The position numbers were made by a program, and so were the translations under genes. Source: Candidatus Kuenenia stuttgartensis (lineage in GTDB: Bacteria; Planctomycetota; Planctomycetia; Pirellulales; UBA1268). From it: 6,233 bases of DNA. The notes under the pieces are model-generated. The model saw only the letters and a list, made by a program, of their open reading frames with translations. It did no database searches and was not told the origin of the DNA. Position 1 is the first letter of the stretch. The number at the start of each line of letters is the position of its first letter. Location of the stretch: contig CAMCPF010000190.1 in NCBI GenBank assembly GCA_945876515.1, forward strand, positions 1 to 6,233, in the 5' to 3' direction. Below, piece by piece: positions 1-5,231 of this stretch.

Positions 1-101
1 ATCAGATCGGTGACGAGGCCCGAGCCGCCCCCCTTCATGATCTGGCTCGCAAGCCACCCGGCCGCGAGGCCGATCAGAAGAAACCAGACGACATCGGTCA
101 T
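1..101 (-). CDS. GlsB/YeaQ/YmgE family small membrane protein (5' end only)
   Basis: Partial gene running off the left edge; the first 33 codons are visible. The protein begins MTDVVWFLLIGLAAGWLASQ, followed by IMKGGGSGLVTDL. The opening hydrophobic helix with a Gly/Ala-rich GLAAGWLAS segment, then a basic Lys and a glycine-rich turn, is the typical start of the GlsB/YeaQ/YmgE (transglycosylase-associated) family. These are stress-linked inner-membrane proteins of about 80-90 residues with three helices and unknown biochemical role. The ATG at 99-101 is supported by GGAG six bases upstream on the minus strand. The next ORF on the right starts divergently at 204. A possible -10 element, TAAGAT (minus, 134-139), would give a leader of about 26 nt. 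The family call rests on the N-terminus alone, and the function is inferred only from the family. Confidence 0.75.
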   Translation of the reverse strand, partial: MTDVVWFLLIGLAAGWLASQIMKGGGSGLVTDL

Positions 102-133
102 GGGAGGCTCCGGGATCGAGGGTGACGAAAGGC

Positions 134-139
134 ATCTTA
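134..139 (-). promoter_or_regulatory. Possible -10 element for the GlsB-like gene
   Basis: On the minus strand the bases read TAAGAT, four of six matches to TATAAT, about 33 nt upstream of the ATG at 101. No convincing -35 hexamer lies 16-18 bp upstream. This is a weak candidate based on position and composition only. Confidence 0.25.
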
Positions 140-203
140 CCCTCGGGCCCCCGCGGCAAGCCACGACGGCCAGGTGGGATCCAGGGGGCTACACTCATCG
201 TTC

Positions 204-383
204 ATGGAGACCTTCCGCCTGCTCTTCTTCACGACGCTCTGGACCGCGATCTGGGCGGCACCGCTGCCCAAGCTCTCTCCCCTCTCGTTTCAGTGGGTGC
301 TCGACGTCACCGTGGCAATCGGGATCGTGTGGTTCGCGTCGATCGCGAACATTTCTTGCCATTGGCGGCTCGCCACGCTCTGA
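204..383 (+). CDS. Candidate small two-helix membrane protein, function unknown
   Basis: Open frame of 59 codons starting METFRLLFFTTLW and ending CHWRLATL. Two hydrophobic stretches are visible, roughly residues 4-19 and 31-50, separated by a Pro/Ser-rich turn (PLPKLSPLS), suggesting a small membrane protein. Third codon positions are almost all G or C, as in the clear genes of the window, which favours coding. I do not recognise a family. An in-frame GTG at 174 would add ten residues (MGSRGLHSSF) of poorer codon use, so ATG 204 is preferred. The only Shine-Dalgarno-like run, AGGGGG at 183-188, is 15 nt from the ATG, which is long. A TACACT at 190-195 could be a -10 giving a nearly leaderless transcript. 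It is divergent from the GlsB-like gene. The chief doubt is whether it is translated at all. Confidence 0.45.
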   Translation: METFRLLFFTTLWTAIWAAPLPKLSPLSFQWVLDVTVAIGIVWFASIANISCHWRLATL

Positions 384-388
384 GTCAT

Positions 389-423
389 GCCCGCAGTCGC
401 TCTTGCGAGCCTCGCAATCGGGC
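389..423. repeat. Nested inverted repeat between the 59-aa ORF and tRNA-Arg
   Basis: The core TTGCGAG-C-CTCGCAA at 403-417 is a perfect 7+1+7 dyad. It is flanked by GCCCG at 389-393 and CGGGC at 419-423, which can also pair. As RNA, TTGCG/CGCAA would form a stem with loop AGCCT. It starts 6 nt after the stop of the 59-aa ORF and lies about 50 nt downstream of the 3' end of the minus-strand tRNA, so it could act as a two-way terminator, although neither strand shows a U-tract. It could also be a protein-binding site. Confidence 0.4.
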
Positions 424-469
424 GGACGTAGGGCGGCCGCTCGTTGCGGGAAACACCCGGGGCAATCAA

Positions 470-543
<74 letters not shown>

Positions 544-591
544 ACGCTTGATGCAGCGGTTTTCGGGGCTGCGATCGCCACCGACGACCCG

Positions 592-600
592 AGTCTAACA
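592..600 (-). promoter_or_regulatory. Candidate extended -10 promoter of the tRNA-Arg gene
   Basis: The minus strand reads TGTTAGACT, an extended -10 (TGN) followed by TAGACT, four of six matches to TATAAT. It is about 50 nt upstream of the tRNA 5' end at 543. No good -35 is present, which is tolerated with an extended -10. The same TAGACT hexamer occurs in the well-formed promoter at 3219-3246, which raises its credibility. Confidence 0.4.
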
Positions 601-652
601 GGCCGCCGACCGCGGGAACAGGAGGCCGCCCGAGGGCCGCGACGCGCGAGGC

Positions 653-1726
653 TCAGGCCGAACGCCGCAGCGACGAATCCCGGCCACCGCCAGCGGGCGA
701 CACGCTGCCGGCCACTGCCGCCGGCCGCCGCTTCGGCCGGCCCGGCACATGGCCCGCGTCGATCCGCACGATCTGCCCGCCAGTGTCGTCGGCCGCCGCA
801 CGGCGCCGTGCCCCGGCCTCCGCCTGCAGGGCGTTGAGCTCCCGCGCGCGGCCCAGGCACGACCCAAACTGCAACAGACAGGCCAGCCGCCCGGCCAACA
901 TCGCAAGCGTGCCCAGCGGCGCGGCCGCCACCGCATGGCGGATCACCTCGCCCACGTGGGCCACGAGCGCCGCGATCGGCTGCTCACCCGCCAGGCTCCG
1001 CCAGAACAGCCGCTCGGCATGAAGCCCCTCGGTAAACCAGGAGCCCCGCTTCGTCACCGGCCCTTCCACCACCTGGCAGGCCGGCTCGACCACGACCGCG
1101 TCGCCCATGCAGGCCACCGCCGCGGCCATGTCGGCCGCTGCCAGCCGGTCACCGCAGGCCTTGGAAAAGCCGCTCGCCGGCACGGCCTCGGCACGCCAGA
1201 AGCCGGCCTCGAGAGCGGGCGCCGCCGGCTGGGCCACCGACGCCGCCTTAAAGGTATCGATGCGCTGGTCGCGCCGCGCAGGCGCGTTCACCACGCTCCG
1301 GCCGCCGCTCGTGCGCCGCACGCCCGCCGCCACCACGCGGCCGCGGTCGCCTGCAGCCACCGTCAGCGGCACCACCGCCGTCACGTCGGGATCGGCGAAC
1401 TGCTCGAGCGCCGCCTCGGCCCAGCCGTCGGTGGCCCGCCAGCCGGCCCGCAAGATGTGCACGATCTCGCCGCCGCTCGAGGCCATGCCCACGTTCACGC
1501 AGTCAACCACGCTCGCCCCTGCCGGCGCCTGCACGAACCGCACCTCATCGCCGATGCTCCAGGGATCCGCGTAGGGAACCGCCAAGACCGCGACGATCTC
1601 GCAGTCGGCCGGACGGTTCTCGAGCACGCTCACGAGCGTGTCTTCAAGGGTGGCCACGTCGGCGGCCGGAATCACGATCGACAGCCGCGGCGCGTGGCCA
1701 CTTCTCGACGGCGTGCTCGACGGCAT
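653..1726 (-). CDS. Glycosyltransferase family 2-like protein with degenerate active site
   Basis: The protein has 357 residues from the ATG at 1726. Near the N-terminus LSIVIPAAD, then LEDTLVSVLENRP and CEIVAVL, match the first beta-alpha-beta unit of GT-A glycosyltransferases of family 2. EVRFVQAPAGASVVDCVNVG and GGEIVHILRAGWRATDGW align with the segment that normally carries the metal-binding DxD, but here the position reads LRAG, with no Asp pair. A hydrophobic segment (APLGTLAMLAGRLACLLQFG) lies in the C-terminal third, and the end is Arg/Ala-rich. Known family members transfer sugars from nucleotide donors; without DxD this protein may be inactive or use another mechanism. An upstream in-frame ATG at 1762 adds 12 residues, but ATG 1726 has GGGGAG ten bases upstream and better codon use after it. 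It lies 105 nt (or 69 nt) after the 89-aa gene on the same strand, a possible operon. The specific function is unknown. Confidence 0.75.
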   Translation of the reverse strand: MPSSTPSRSGHAPRLSIVIPAADVATLEDTLVSVLENRPADCEIVAVLAVPYADPWSIGDEVRFVQAPAGASVVDCVNVGMASSGGEIVHILRAGWRATDGWAEAALEQFADPDVTAVVPLTVAAGDRGRVVAAGVRRTSGGRSVVNAPARRDQRIDTFKAASVAQPAAPALEAGFWRAEAVPASGFSKACGDRLAAADMAAAVACMGDAVVVEPACQVVEGPVTKRGSWFTEGLHAERLFWRSLAGEQPIAALVAHVGEVIRHAVAAAPLGTLAMLAGRLACLLQFGSCLGRARELNALQAEAGARRRAAADDTGGQIVRIDAGHVPGRPKRRPAAVAGSVSPAGGGRDSSLRRSA

Positions 1727-1822
1727 GATGGTTCGACTCCCCGCCCCGTCCGCGCCACCCATGGGCGCAGACGATCCCCTTGGTTCGTAGCTCGAATCTC
1801 GTGGTCGCCGCGTGGCCGGGCA

Positions 1823-1845
1823 GGCCCGCGGTCAGGCCGCGGCCC
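1823..1845 (-). other. GC hairpin over the stop codon of the 89-aa gene
   Basis: On the minus strand CCGCGG-CCTGA-CCGCGG (1842 to 1826) forms a six-pair perfect stem whose loop contains the TGA stop of the upstream gene. Two further pairs are possible beyond one G-G mismatch. There is no U-tract, so it is not a standard terminator. It could attenuate or process the transcript between the 89-aa gene and the GT2-like gene. Confidence 0.35.
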
Positions 1846-2101
1846 GCGAAGGCATGAGTTCGGTGAACAGGTTCACCGTGTGGAGCATTTCGCCGTCGGC
1901 GTCGTAAAACTGCAGGACGCCCACGTCGATCAGCCACATCGCGAACATCTCAGCCACGCGATAGCACCGCGCCACGCACCGGCCACGATCGATCCGGATG
2001 TTCTCCTGCACGTCGGCGACGTCGTCGACGTGGGCACCCAGCTTGAGAAAGTGGCTCGAAACCAGCTCGCGGACGTCCGCGGCGTTCATATGCAGGCGCA
2101 T
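1832..2101 (-). CDS. Conserved small protein of planctomycete type, function unknown
   Basis: Protein of 89 residues. The ATG at 2101 is chosen because a perfect AGGAGG lies nine bases upstream (2111-2116 on the plus strand); a TTG at 2110 sits too close to that site. The N-terminal half (NAADVRELVSSHFLKLG) looks helical. The centre (ENIRIDRGRCVARCYRVAE) is basic and contains two Cys. The C-terminal half, FAMWLIDVGVLQFYDADG followed by EMLHTVNLF, looks like beta strands. The RG(R/Y)...Y...AMW...G.LQFYDADG..L.TVNL pattern resembles small planctomycete-only hypothetical proteins that I recall, with no known role. There is no signal peptide or membrane segment, so it is probably cytoplasmic. It may be co-transcribed with the GT2-like gene downstream. 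The strong ribosome-binding site and consistent codon use make it a confident gene, but no function can be given. Confidence 0.85.
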   Translation of the reverse strand: MRLHMNAADVRELVSSHFLKLGAHVDDVADVQENIRIDRGRCVARCYRVAEMFAMWLIDVGVLQFYDADGEMLHTVNLFTELMPSRAAA

Positions 2102-2132
2102 CGATTGCAACCTCCTGTTGCGGGCTCTGTGA

Positions 2133-2149
2133 ATCGACCTCGTGTCGAT
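2133..2149. repeat. Inverted repeat ATCGAC-N5-GTCGAT upstream of the 89-aa gene
   Basis: A perfect 6-bp inverted repeat separated by CTCGT, 32-48 nt upstream of the ATG at 2101 on the minus strand. It could be an operator or a weak 5'-UTR stem-loop. Six-base arms can arise by chance, so position is the main argument. Confidence 0.3.
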
Positions 2150-2271
2150 CGGGCCGGAAACCTACTGGGGAAGGCCCCTGGAAGAAAGGCTGGTTTGAGG
2201 TCCCTTGCCGTTTCTGCCATCGGTTGCCGAACCCGCCGCTCCGCTCATTGCATCGACAGGCCATCGGCCCC

Positions 2272-2284
2272 GCGATGACATCGC
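2272..2284. repeat. 13-bp palindrome GCGATG-A-CATCGC
   Basis: A perfect 6+1+6 dyad in the intergenic region, about 170 nt upstream of the 89-aa gene. The single-base centre fits a DNA-binding dimer site better than an RNA hairpin. No regulator is known. Confidence 0.3.
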
Positions 2285-2408
2285 AATCAGGCCGCTCCCC
2301 ATTCCGCAGTGCCGGCAGGGTTTCCCCAGACTGCCAGTTCGCCGCAGCCCCTGATGGCGGGCTCGGATTCCCCAAACGACGATGATTCCGCGGGGTTTTC
2401 CCGGGCCG

Positions 2409-3227
2409 TCAAGCGGTGCGCTCCGTCCAAGCGACGCTGTCATAGCGGTCACGCACCAGGCCGGCTACCTGGTCGGCCGGCCAGTCAGCGAGCGGCTCCC
2501 GGGCCGCGAACGCCTCCCGCACCGCCGCGTCGAGGGCCGACCGGCCGAGCCCGAGATTGGCGAGGAAGGATGCATGGTCGCGACGGGCCCGATAGTCGGG
2601 CTCGCGGGGCGGATGGCGAAGCAGCCGCGAGATGAGGCCGAGATCAAACGCGTCGAGCAGCGTGCCGTGATAGAGGACGCCGCCCCGCCGCACCCGCAGG
2701 GCGTTGCCCGAAACCTTCCTCTCACCGGCGGCGTCGCAAACGGCCAAATCGCTCGAGCCCCGGCGGACCACCGGCCGGCCCGCCGACACGAGCGCTGCAG
2801 CCAGCGGATCGAGCATGGCTTCATGGAGCCGGGTGATCGGCGGCGGACTCTCCGGAGGCAGCGGAGCCACCACCGACCACATCACGCAGCCCGGCCCGAG
2901 CACCACGGTCAGGCCGCCGCTGGGCCGGCGCACGATCCGCACCCCGGCCCGCCCGCACGCGGCCCGATCCACCTCCTCGTCGATCCGGCTCGACGACCCG
3001 ACCACCACCGTCGGCTCCGCCGCCATCCAGGTGCGCACCACCGGCCCGCTGAGCCGGCCGGCATGCGCCTCGTCGAGCAGGGCCTCGTCGAGGGCGAGCT
3101 GCGCCTCCACGCGGGGCAGATCCGCCGCAAGCCAGCGGGCGGCAGCGGGAGCCGCGTCGCCCGCAGGCCAGGGCAAGGGAGAAGTGAGGGGAGAGGCGGG
3201 CGAAGCAGAGGCGACGAATTGACGCAC
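2409..3227 (-). CDS. Lipoate-protein ligase A / octanoyltransferase family protein
   Basis: Protein of 272 residues in the BPL/LplA/LipB catalytic family, which attaches lipoyl or octanoyl groups to lysines of lipoyl domains such as those of pyruvate dehydrogenase and the glycine cleavage H protein. The start is typical (VEAQLALDEALLDEA, residues 40-54). RRPSGG at 100-105 opens the substrate-binding loop, followed by LGPGCVMWS at 110-118. GSSDLAV at 157-163 and KVSGNA at 171-176 carry the catalytic lysine, Lys171, then YHGTLL at 186-191. The canonical third Gly and the His of RRxSGGGxVxH are replaced by Leu106 and Leu110. The GTG start at 3227 has AGGAG nine bases upstream and an in-frame stop just before it, so the first 30 residues form an unusual Ala/Pro-rich extension; TTG at residue 18 is an alternative. 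It is divergent from the HEAT gene. It could be LplA-like (ligase) or LipM-like (transferase), which the sequence does not settle. Confidence 0.88.
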   Translation of the reverse strand: MRQFVASASPASPLTSPLPWPAGDAAPAAARWLAADLPRVEAQLALDEALLDEAHAGRLSGPVVRTWMAAEPTVVVGSSSRIDEEVDRAACGRAGVRIVRRPSGGLTVVLGPGCVMWSVVAPLPPESPPPITRLHEAMLDPLAAALVSAGRPVVRRGSSDLAVCDAAGERKVSGNALRVRRGGVLYHGTLLDAFDLGLISRLLRHPPREPDYRARRDHASFLANLGLGRSALDAAVREAFAAREPLADWPADQVAGLVRDRYDSVAWTERTA

Positions 3228-3246
3228 CGGGCCCGACTCCTAGACT
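3219..3246 (+). promoter_or_regulatory. Sigma70-type promoter for the HEAT-repeat gene
   Basis: TTGACG at 3219-3224 (five of six to TTGACA), a 16-bp spacer, then TAGACT at 3241-3246 (four of six to TATAAT). Transcription would begin near 3253, giving a leader of about 42 nt before the ATG at 3295. The -35 lies within codons 2-3 of the divergent LplA-like gene, and the spacer and -10 overlap that gene's ribosome-binding site. This is the best promoter match in the window. Confidence 0.6.
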
Positions 3247-3253
3247 GACGTCA
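3246..3253. promoter_or_regulatory. 8-bp palindrome TGACGTCA at the predicted transcription start
   Basis: A perfect palindrome overlapping the last base of the TAGACT -10 and reaching the predicted start site, in the 67-bp divergent intergenic region. Its position would suit a repressor that affects both divergent genes. The arms are short and no regulator is known. Confidence 0.3.
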
Positions 3254-3294
3254 TCACTGGCCTAGCGCCGGCATTCCTTCAACCGGGGCCCTCG

Positions 3295-4335
3295 ATGGCC
3301 GATTCATCCCGCCGCGCGATCTCGCCCGACGACCTACCTCCCGTCGAGCCTCCCAGCGCCGGCTTTCTGGTGCAACTGTTTCTGGTGCCGGCGCTCATCG
3401 TCGGCATCATCGTGTCCGTCTGGCTCGCCTTCCACTGGCTGGCCCAGCTCGGCAACGATCCGCAGGCCGCCGTGCGGGCGTTGCGGCGGAACACCGAGGG
3501 CCGCTGGCAGGCCGCCCTCAATCTCGCCAACGATCTTCGCGGTCCCGGCGGCGGCACGCTCAAGGCTGACGAGGCTCTGGCCGAAGAACTGGCCTCCGTG
3601 CTGGCCGACGAAGTGAAGAGCGGTCGCCCCGTCGGCGGCGGACACTCCGCCGAACAATCGCGGACGCTCTGCGTGTATCTCTGTCGGGCGCTCGGCGAGT
3701 TTGCCGTGCCCGCGGCCGCCCCGCCGCTGGTCGCTCGGGCCGAGGCGACCGATCAGCCGGAGATCGCACGGGCCGCCGTCGAGGCGCTGGCCGTGCTCGC
3801 GACCAACCTCGCCGCGGCGGGCAATGAGTTTGCCGACCCGGCTGCTGTCACCGCCGCCATGATCGGGGCGACGCGTGCCAATGATCCTGGCCTGCGATCG
3901 AGCGCCGCCTTCGCGTTGGGCGTGGCGGGTGGCGACGGGGCCCGCGGCCGGCTCGAGGAACTCTGCGGCGACGTGGACAACGACGTGCAAGCCAACGCGG
4001 CGCTGGGCCTCGCGCGGCTCGGCGACCCGTCGGCCTACGAGCCGCTCGCCGAGATGCTCGCCCTGCCCGACGTCGCCACCCGGCCGGGTGACGACGAGTC
4101 GCAGGCCGCCCGCTACAAGCGGGCGATGGTGGTGGTCAACGCGATCAAGGGCGTGGGCCTGCTCGTGGACGACACGAGCCAGTCGCCGCCGGGCCGGATC
4201 GTGACCGCTCTCGAGGCACTCCGCGAGGATGCGATCCCCGATGTGCGGCAGGGCTCCACGGCCCTGCTGCGGCGGATCGAGCGACTCGGCCAAGAGGCCG
4301 ACGGCCTGCCTGCCGCCAGGGCGGCCGCGCCGTAG
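3295..4335 (+). CDS. Membrane-anchored HEAT-repeat protein
   Basis: Protein of 346 residues. A Pro-rich, charged N-terminus (1-22) precedes one strong transmembrane helix at about 23-48 (GFLVQLFLVPALIVGIIVSV onwards). The rest is Ala/Leu-rich paired helices. HEAT/armadillo-like units are visible at about 123-150 (TLCVYLCRALGEF), 153-190 (EIARAAVEALAVLA), 196-225 (NDPGLRSSAAFALGVAGG) and 226-258 (VDNDVQANAALGLARLGD), with a final helical pair at about 300-333. Such repeats form a superhelical scaffold for protein binding, so the likely role is a membrane-tethered adaptor, with partners unknown. There are no catalytic motifs. The ATG follows a weak GGGG-rich ribosome site, and the TTGACG-N16-TAGACT promoter lies upstream. 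Its stop is 6 nt from the stop of the convergent AroE-like gene. N-in/C-out or N-out/C-in topology is not clear from the charges. Confidence 0.85.
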   Translation: MADSSRRAISPDDLPPVEPPSAGFLVQLFLVPALIVGIIVSVWLAFHWLAQLGNDPQAAVRALRRNTEGRWQAALNLANDLRGPGGGTLKADEALAEELASVLADEVKSGRPVGGGHSAEQSRTLCVYLCRALGEFAVPAAAPPLVARAEATDQPEIARAAVEALAVLATNLAAAGNEFADPAAVTAAMIGATRANDPGLRSSAAFALGVAGGDGARGRLEELCGDVDNDVQANAALGLARLGDPSAYEPLAEMLALPDVATRPGDDESQAARYKRAMVVVNAIKGVGLLVDDTSQSPPGRIVTALEALREDAIPDVRQGSTALLRRIERLGQEADGLPAARAAAP

Positions 4336-4341
4336 CGGGCC

Positions 4342-5151
4342 TCACGACAGATATTCGTCGAGTGCCTCCCGCAGGAGTTCGATGTCGGCCTCGCTTCCGG
4401 TGAGCGCCTGAAACTCGATCGCCGCCTGTGCGGCGCGAACCTCGAGGCCCGTCACCAGGCAGCAGCCGGCGGCGACGGCCTCGGGCGGCGGAACGGCGTC
4501 GGCCGCCACGTCGGCGTGAACGACCTCGGCTCGGAGACCCGTGAGCACGGTCGGGGCGGCCGTGGCTCGCACCACGATTCCCACCTGCTCCGGCACCTCG
4601 ATCGCGGCAGCCCAGGGAAGCACCGTGGCCGGGGCCGTGTTCATGGCGGCGAGATCGGCGGCCAGCGCCGCCGCCCGCTCGGCGTCGTCGTCGGCCACCA
4701 GGATCCCCGCGGCTCCGGCCAACGCCAGTTCGAGCGTTACGGCCCGGCCCGTGGGGCCCGCGCCGAGCACGAGCACCTCGCGGCCCACCGGATCGCCGTG
4801 GGCCCGCACCGCCTCGATCAGGCCGCGACCGTCGGTCATGTGACCGCCGAATCCGTCGGCCGTCCGCTCGAGCAGGCTGGTGGCTCTCGCGAACGTGGCG
4901 GCGGGGCTGGCGGTGGCCACGAGCCCGAGGGCGAGTTCGCGGAGCGGGCCCGAGACGATGCAGCCCCGAAACCCCATCGCAGCCGCGCCACTGACCGCTT
5001 CGGCCAGCCGGCCCGGGGGGACGTCGCAGGTGACCAGCCGCCAGTCGAGGCCGGCCGCGGCGAGGGCGCGTTCAAACAGATACTGGGATGGATTACCCGC
5101 CGCCGGCGAGGCGAGCACGGCGACGACCTCCTGCAGGGCCGGGCTGGTCAT
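4342..5151 (-). CDS. Shikimate dehydrogenase-like protein (AroE family) with altered substrate site
   Basis: Protein of 269 residues, the usual AroE length and domain order. The N-terminal substrate domain includes FERALAAAGLDWRLVTCDVP (26-45) and GFRGCIVSGPLRE (60-72). The NADP-binding Rossmann domain has VLVLGAGPTGRAV (126-138), and the C-terminus is AAQAAIEFQALTG (240-252). AroE reduces 3-dehydroshikimate to shikimate in aromatic amino acid synthesis. Aligned by eye, Asp107 of GHMTDG and Gln242 are kept. However, the NVTxPxK signature becomes IVSGPLR (Asn to Ile65, catalytic Lys to Arg71), the GAVNT Asn becomes Ser92, and GYNTDG becomes GHMTDG. A true shikimate dehydrogenase is therefore doubtful; a quinate-type or other paralogue is possible. 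ATG 5151 has a GGAAGGAT site about ten bases upstream. It lies 80 nt after the TPR gene on the same strand, separated by a strong hairpin. Confidence 0.8.
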   Translation of the reverse strand: MTSPALQEVVAVLASPAAGNPSQYLFERALAAAGLDWRLVTCDVPPGRLAEAVSGAAAMGFRGCIVSGPLRELALGLVATASPAATFARATSLLERTADGFGGHMTDGRGLIEAVRAHGDPVGREVLVLGAGPTGRAVTLELALAGAAGILVADDDAERAAALAADLAAMNTAPATVLPWAAAIEVPEQVGIVVRATAAPTVLTGLRAEVVHADVAADAVPPPEAVAAGCCLVTGLEVRAAQAAIEFQALTGSEADIELLREALDEYLS

Positions 5152-5196
5152 GCGTGGTCGATCCTTCCGTGGCCGGCCTCGATGCTGGCAACCTTC

Positions 5197-5218
5197 CCCG
5201 GCGGGCTCCGCCGCCGGG
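5197..5218 (-). terminator. Strong GC hairpin between the TPR and AroE-like genes
   Basis: CCCGGCGG (5197-5204) and CCGCCGGG (5211-5218) form a perfect eight-pair stem with a six-base loop. It starts 13 nt after the TPR stop on the minus strand and ends about 45 nt before the AroE-like start. The minus strand then reads GGAAGGTTGCC, with no U-tract, so it could be a partial or Rho-independent-like terminator, an attenuator, or an mRNA-stabilising element between two cistrons. Confidence 0.45.
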
Positions 5219-5231
5219 CCCTATGCGCGCG

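Larger units (their letters stand above)
2102..2408. other. Intergenic region between the LplA-like gene and the 89-aa gene
   Basis: About 307 bp without a supported gene. Frames open across it on either strand run out of neighbouring genes, have uneven codon use and match nothing I know. It holds the AGGAGG of the 89-aa gene, a 6+5+6 inverted repeat (ATCGAC/GTCGAT, 2133-2149), a 6+1+6 palindrome (GCGATG-A-CATCGC, 2272-2284), and two similar minus-strand boxes, TCTGGGGAAACC (2319-2330) and TTTGGGGAATCC (2365-2376). Just after the LplA-like stop, CGGG/CCCG around AAAAC (minus, near 2392-2404) is a weak stem. It probably contains the promoter of the 89-aa gene, but no clear -35/-10 pair is visible. 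Confidence 0.5.

Noticed and set aside
571..578. GCGATCGC octamer, also at 5332-5339
   Set aside because: Identical to the cyanobacterial HIP1 word, but only two copies in the window, explicable by the high GC content; one lies inside the TPR gene.
749..2278. A 509-codon open frame on the plus strand, antisense to the GT2-like and 89-aa genes
   Set aside because: It is rich in His and Arg, as expected for the antisense of high-GC coding DNA, has no recognisable domain, and overlaps two better supported minus-strand genes.
2382..3248. A 288-codon plus-strand frame antisense to the LplA-like gene
   Set aside because: Arg/His/Pro-rich with no family resemblance; the minus-strand frame has clear LplA motifs and a good ribosome site.
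3334..4293. A 319-codon minus-strand frame antisense to the HEAT gene
   Set aside because: Composition is that of a shadow frame; the plus-strand frame has a membrane helix and HEAT repeats.
5194..5203. Direct repeat TTCCCCGGCG at 5194-5203 and 6007-6016
   Set aside because: Ten-base repeats are expected by chance in a GC-rich window of this length.
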